This document shows positions 6,296 through 6,484 of a stretch of 6,484 nucleotides of DNA, piece after piece. Numbering within the stretch: position 1 is the first letter of the stretch; the number at the start of each line of letters is the position of its first letter. Position numbers and translations under genes: made by a program. This DNA is from Clostridia bacterium (lineage in GTDB: Bacteria > Bacillota > Clostridia > Christensenellales > Pumilibacteraceae): assembly GCA_017452405.1 (NCBI GenBank), contig JAFTMM010000142.1, positions 1 to 6,484 of the forward strand, given 5' to 3'. The notes beneath the pieces are model-generated. The model ran no database searches, was not told the DNA's origin, and was given only the letters and a program-made list of their open reading frames with translations.

Positions 6296-6311
6296 AACCA
6301 CAAAACATAAC

Positions 6312-6341
6312 GGCGAACGCTTTTTCATAAAAGCGTTCGCC
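6312..6341. other. Perfect 13-bp hairpin just upstream of tRNA-Arg
   Basis: GGCGAACGCTTTT (6312-6324) and AAAAGCGTTCGCC (6329-6341) are exact complements around TCAT. The A/T pairs are at the loop end and no T run follows on the plus strand, so it does not have the usual layout of an intrinsic terminator for gpmI. On the minus strand it is followed by GTTATGTTTTG, only moderately U-rich. It ends four bases before the tRNA and could affect processing of the 5' leader. Confidence 0.6.
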
Positions 6342-6345
6342 CTAT

Positions 6346-6420
6346 GCTCTCTTAGTTAAATGGATATAACAGCCCCCTCCTAAGGGGCCGTTGTGGGTTC
6401 GATTCCCGCAGGGAGTACCA
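6346..6420 (+). tRNA. tRNA-Arg (anticodon CCU)
   Basis: 75 bases fold as a standard cloverleaf. The acceptor GCTCTCT pairs with AGGGAGT. The D arm is GTTA/TAAC, and the anticodon stem is GCCCC/GGGGC with loop CTCCTAA (anticodon CCT at loop positions 3-5, reading AGG codons). A 4-base variable region is followed by the T arm GTGGG/CCCGC with loop TTCGATT. Discriminator A and an encoded CCA follow. Its D and anticodon arms closely match the E. coli tRNA-Arg(CCU) sequence as I recall it. The first acceptor pair is an unusual G-U wobble, while T at -1 could pair with the discriminator A. No clear promoter is visible directly upstream, so it may be transcribed from farther upstream. Confidence 0.96.
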
Positions 6421-6454
6421 CACAAAAAAGAGCCTTACGGCTCTTTTTTGTGTG
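6419..6454. terminator. Intrinsic terminator directly after tRNA-Arg, probably bidirectional
   Basis: The arm CACACAAAAAAGAGCC (6419-6434) is perfectly complementary to GGCTCTTTTTTGTGTG (6439-6454) around TTAC. The GAGCC core with a T6 run after it and an A6 run before it works in both directions. The first two paired bases are the CA of the tRNA CCA end. Confidence 0.88.
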
Positions 6455-6484
6455 TTGGCGCGAATCATCTTGCGAACGCCATTC

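Noticed and set aside
6346..6420. tRNA-Arg as an attachment site for an integrative element
   Set aside because: tRNA-Arg genes are common targets, but no duplicate of the tRNA 3' end and no integrase is visible in the window.

Overview
The window reads as a chromosomal segment of a Bacillota/Clostridia-like bacterium. The evidence is sigma-70/SigA promoters of textbook form (TTGACA/TATAAT), AGGAG-type ribosome sites, a cofactor-independent phosphoglycerate mutase, a CCA-encoding tRNA-Arg(CCU), moderate base composition with AT-rich spacers, and REP-like intergenic repeats of a kind common in uncultured gut Clostridia. The lineage is an inference; no taxonomic marker was searched.

Layout from left to right: (1) the 3' end of a sodium:solute symporter (SSS/PutP-like) gene, whose stop codon overlaps by one base the start of (2) a complete adenine deaminase (ade), so the two are probably co-translated. 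(3) A structured, AT-rich spacer holds three successive inverted repeats, the last followed by a T run (a likely terminator), then a consensus promoter embedded in four TTCC-headed units spaced 21-22 bp. (4) That promoter drives a class II Fic-domain protein carrying an N-terminal MerR/excisionase-like DNA-binding domain. (5) Convergent to it on the minus strand is a solitary M16-family zinc peptidase with intact catalytic motifs. (6) Back-to-back promoters separate the peptidase gene from (7) gpmI on the plus strand. (8) The 321 bases between gpmI and the tRNA hold no gene. They contain two near-identical copies of a hairpin repeat with a period of about 92 bp, two related degenerate units, and a perfect 13-bp hairpin. 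(9) tRNA-Arg(CCU) follows, and its CCA end runs directly into a long intrinsic terminator.

Functionally the genes look like separate housekeeping units (purine salvage, glycolysis, translation) with one accessory-type gene, the Fic protein, inserted between them. gpmI shows the strong codon bias of a highly expressed gene and is free of TTA, CTA and TCA codons. The Fic and M16 genes are visibly more AT-rich and do use TTA. I see no CRISPR array, transposase, integrase or replication origin. The most promising undescribed element is the Fic gene together with its phased promoter repeats, which could be a self-regulating DNA-binding AMPylator circuit. That is a hypothesis from sequence layout only.
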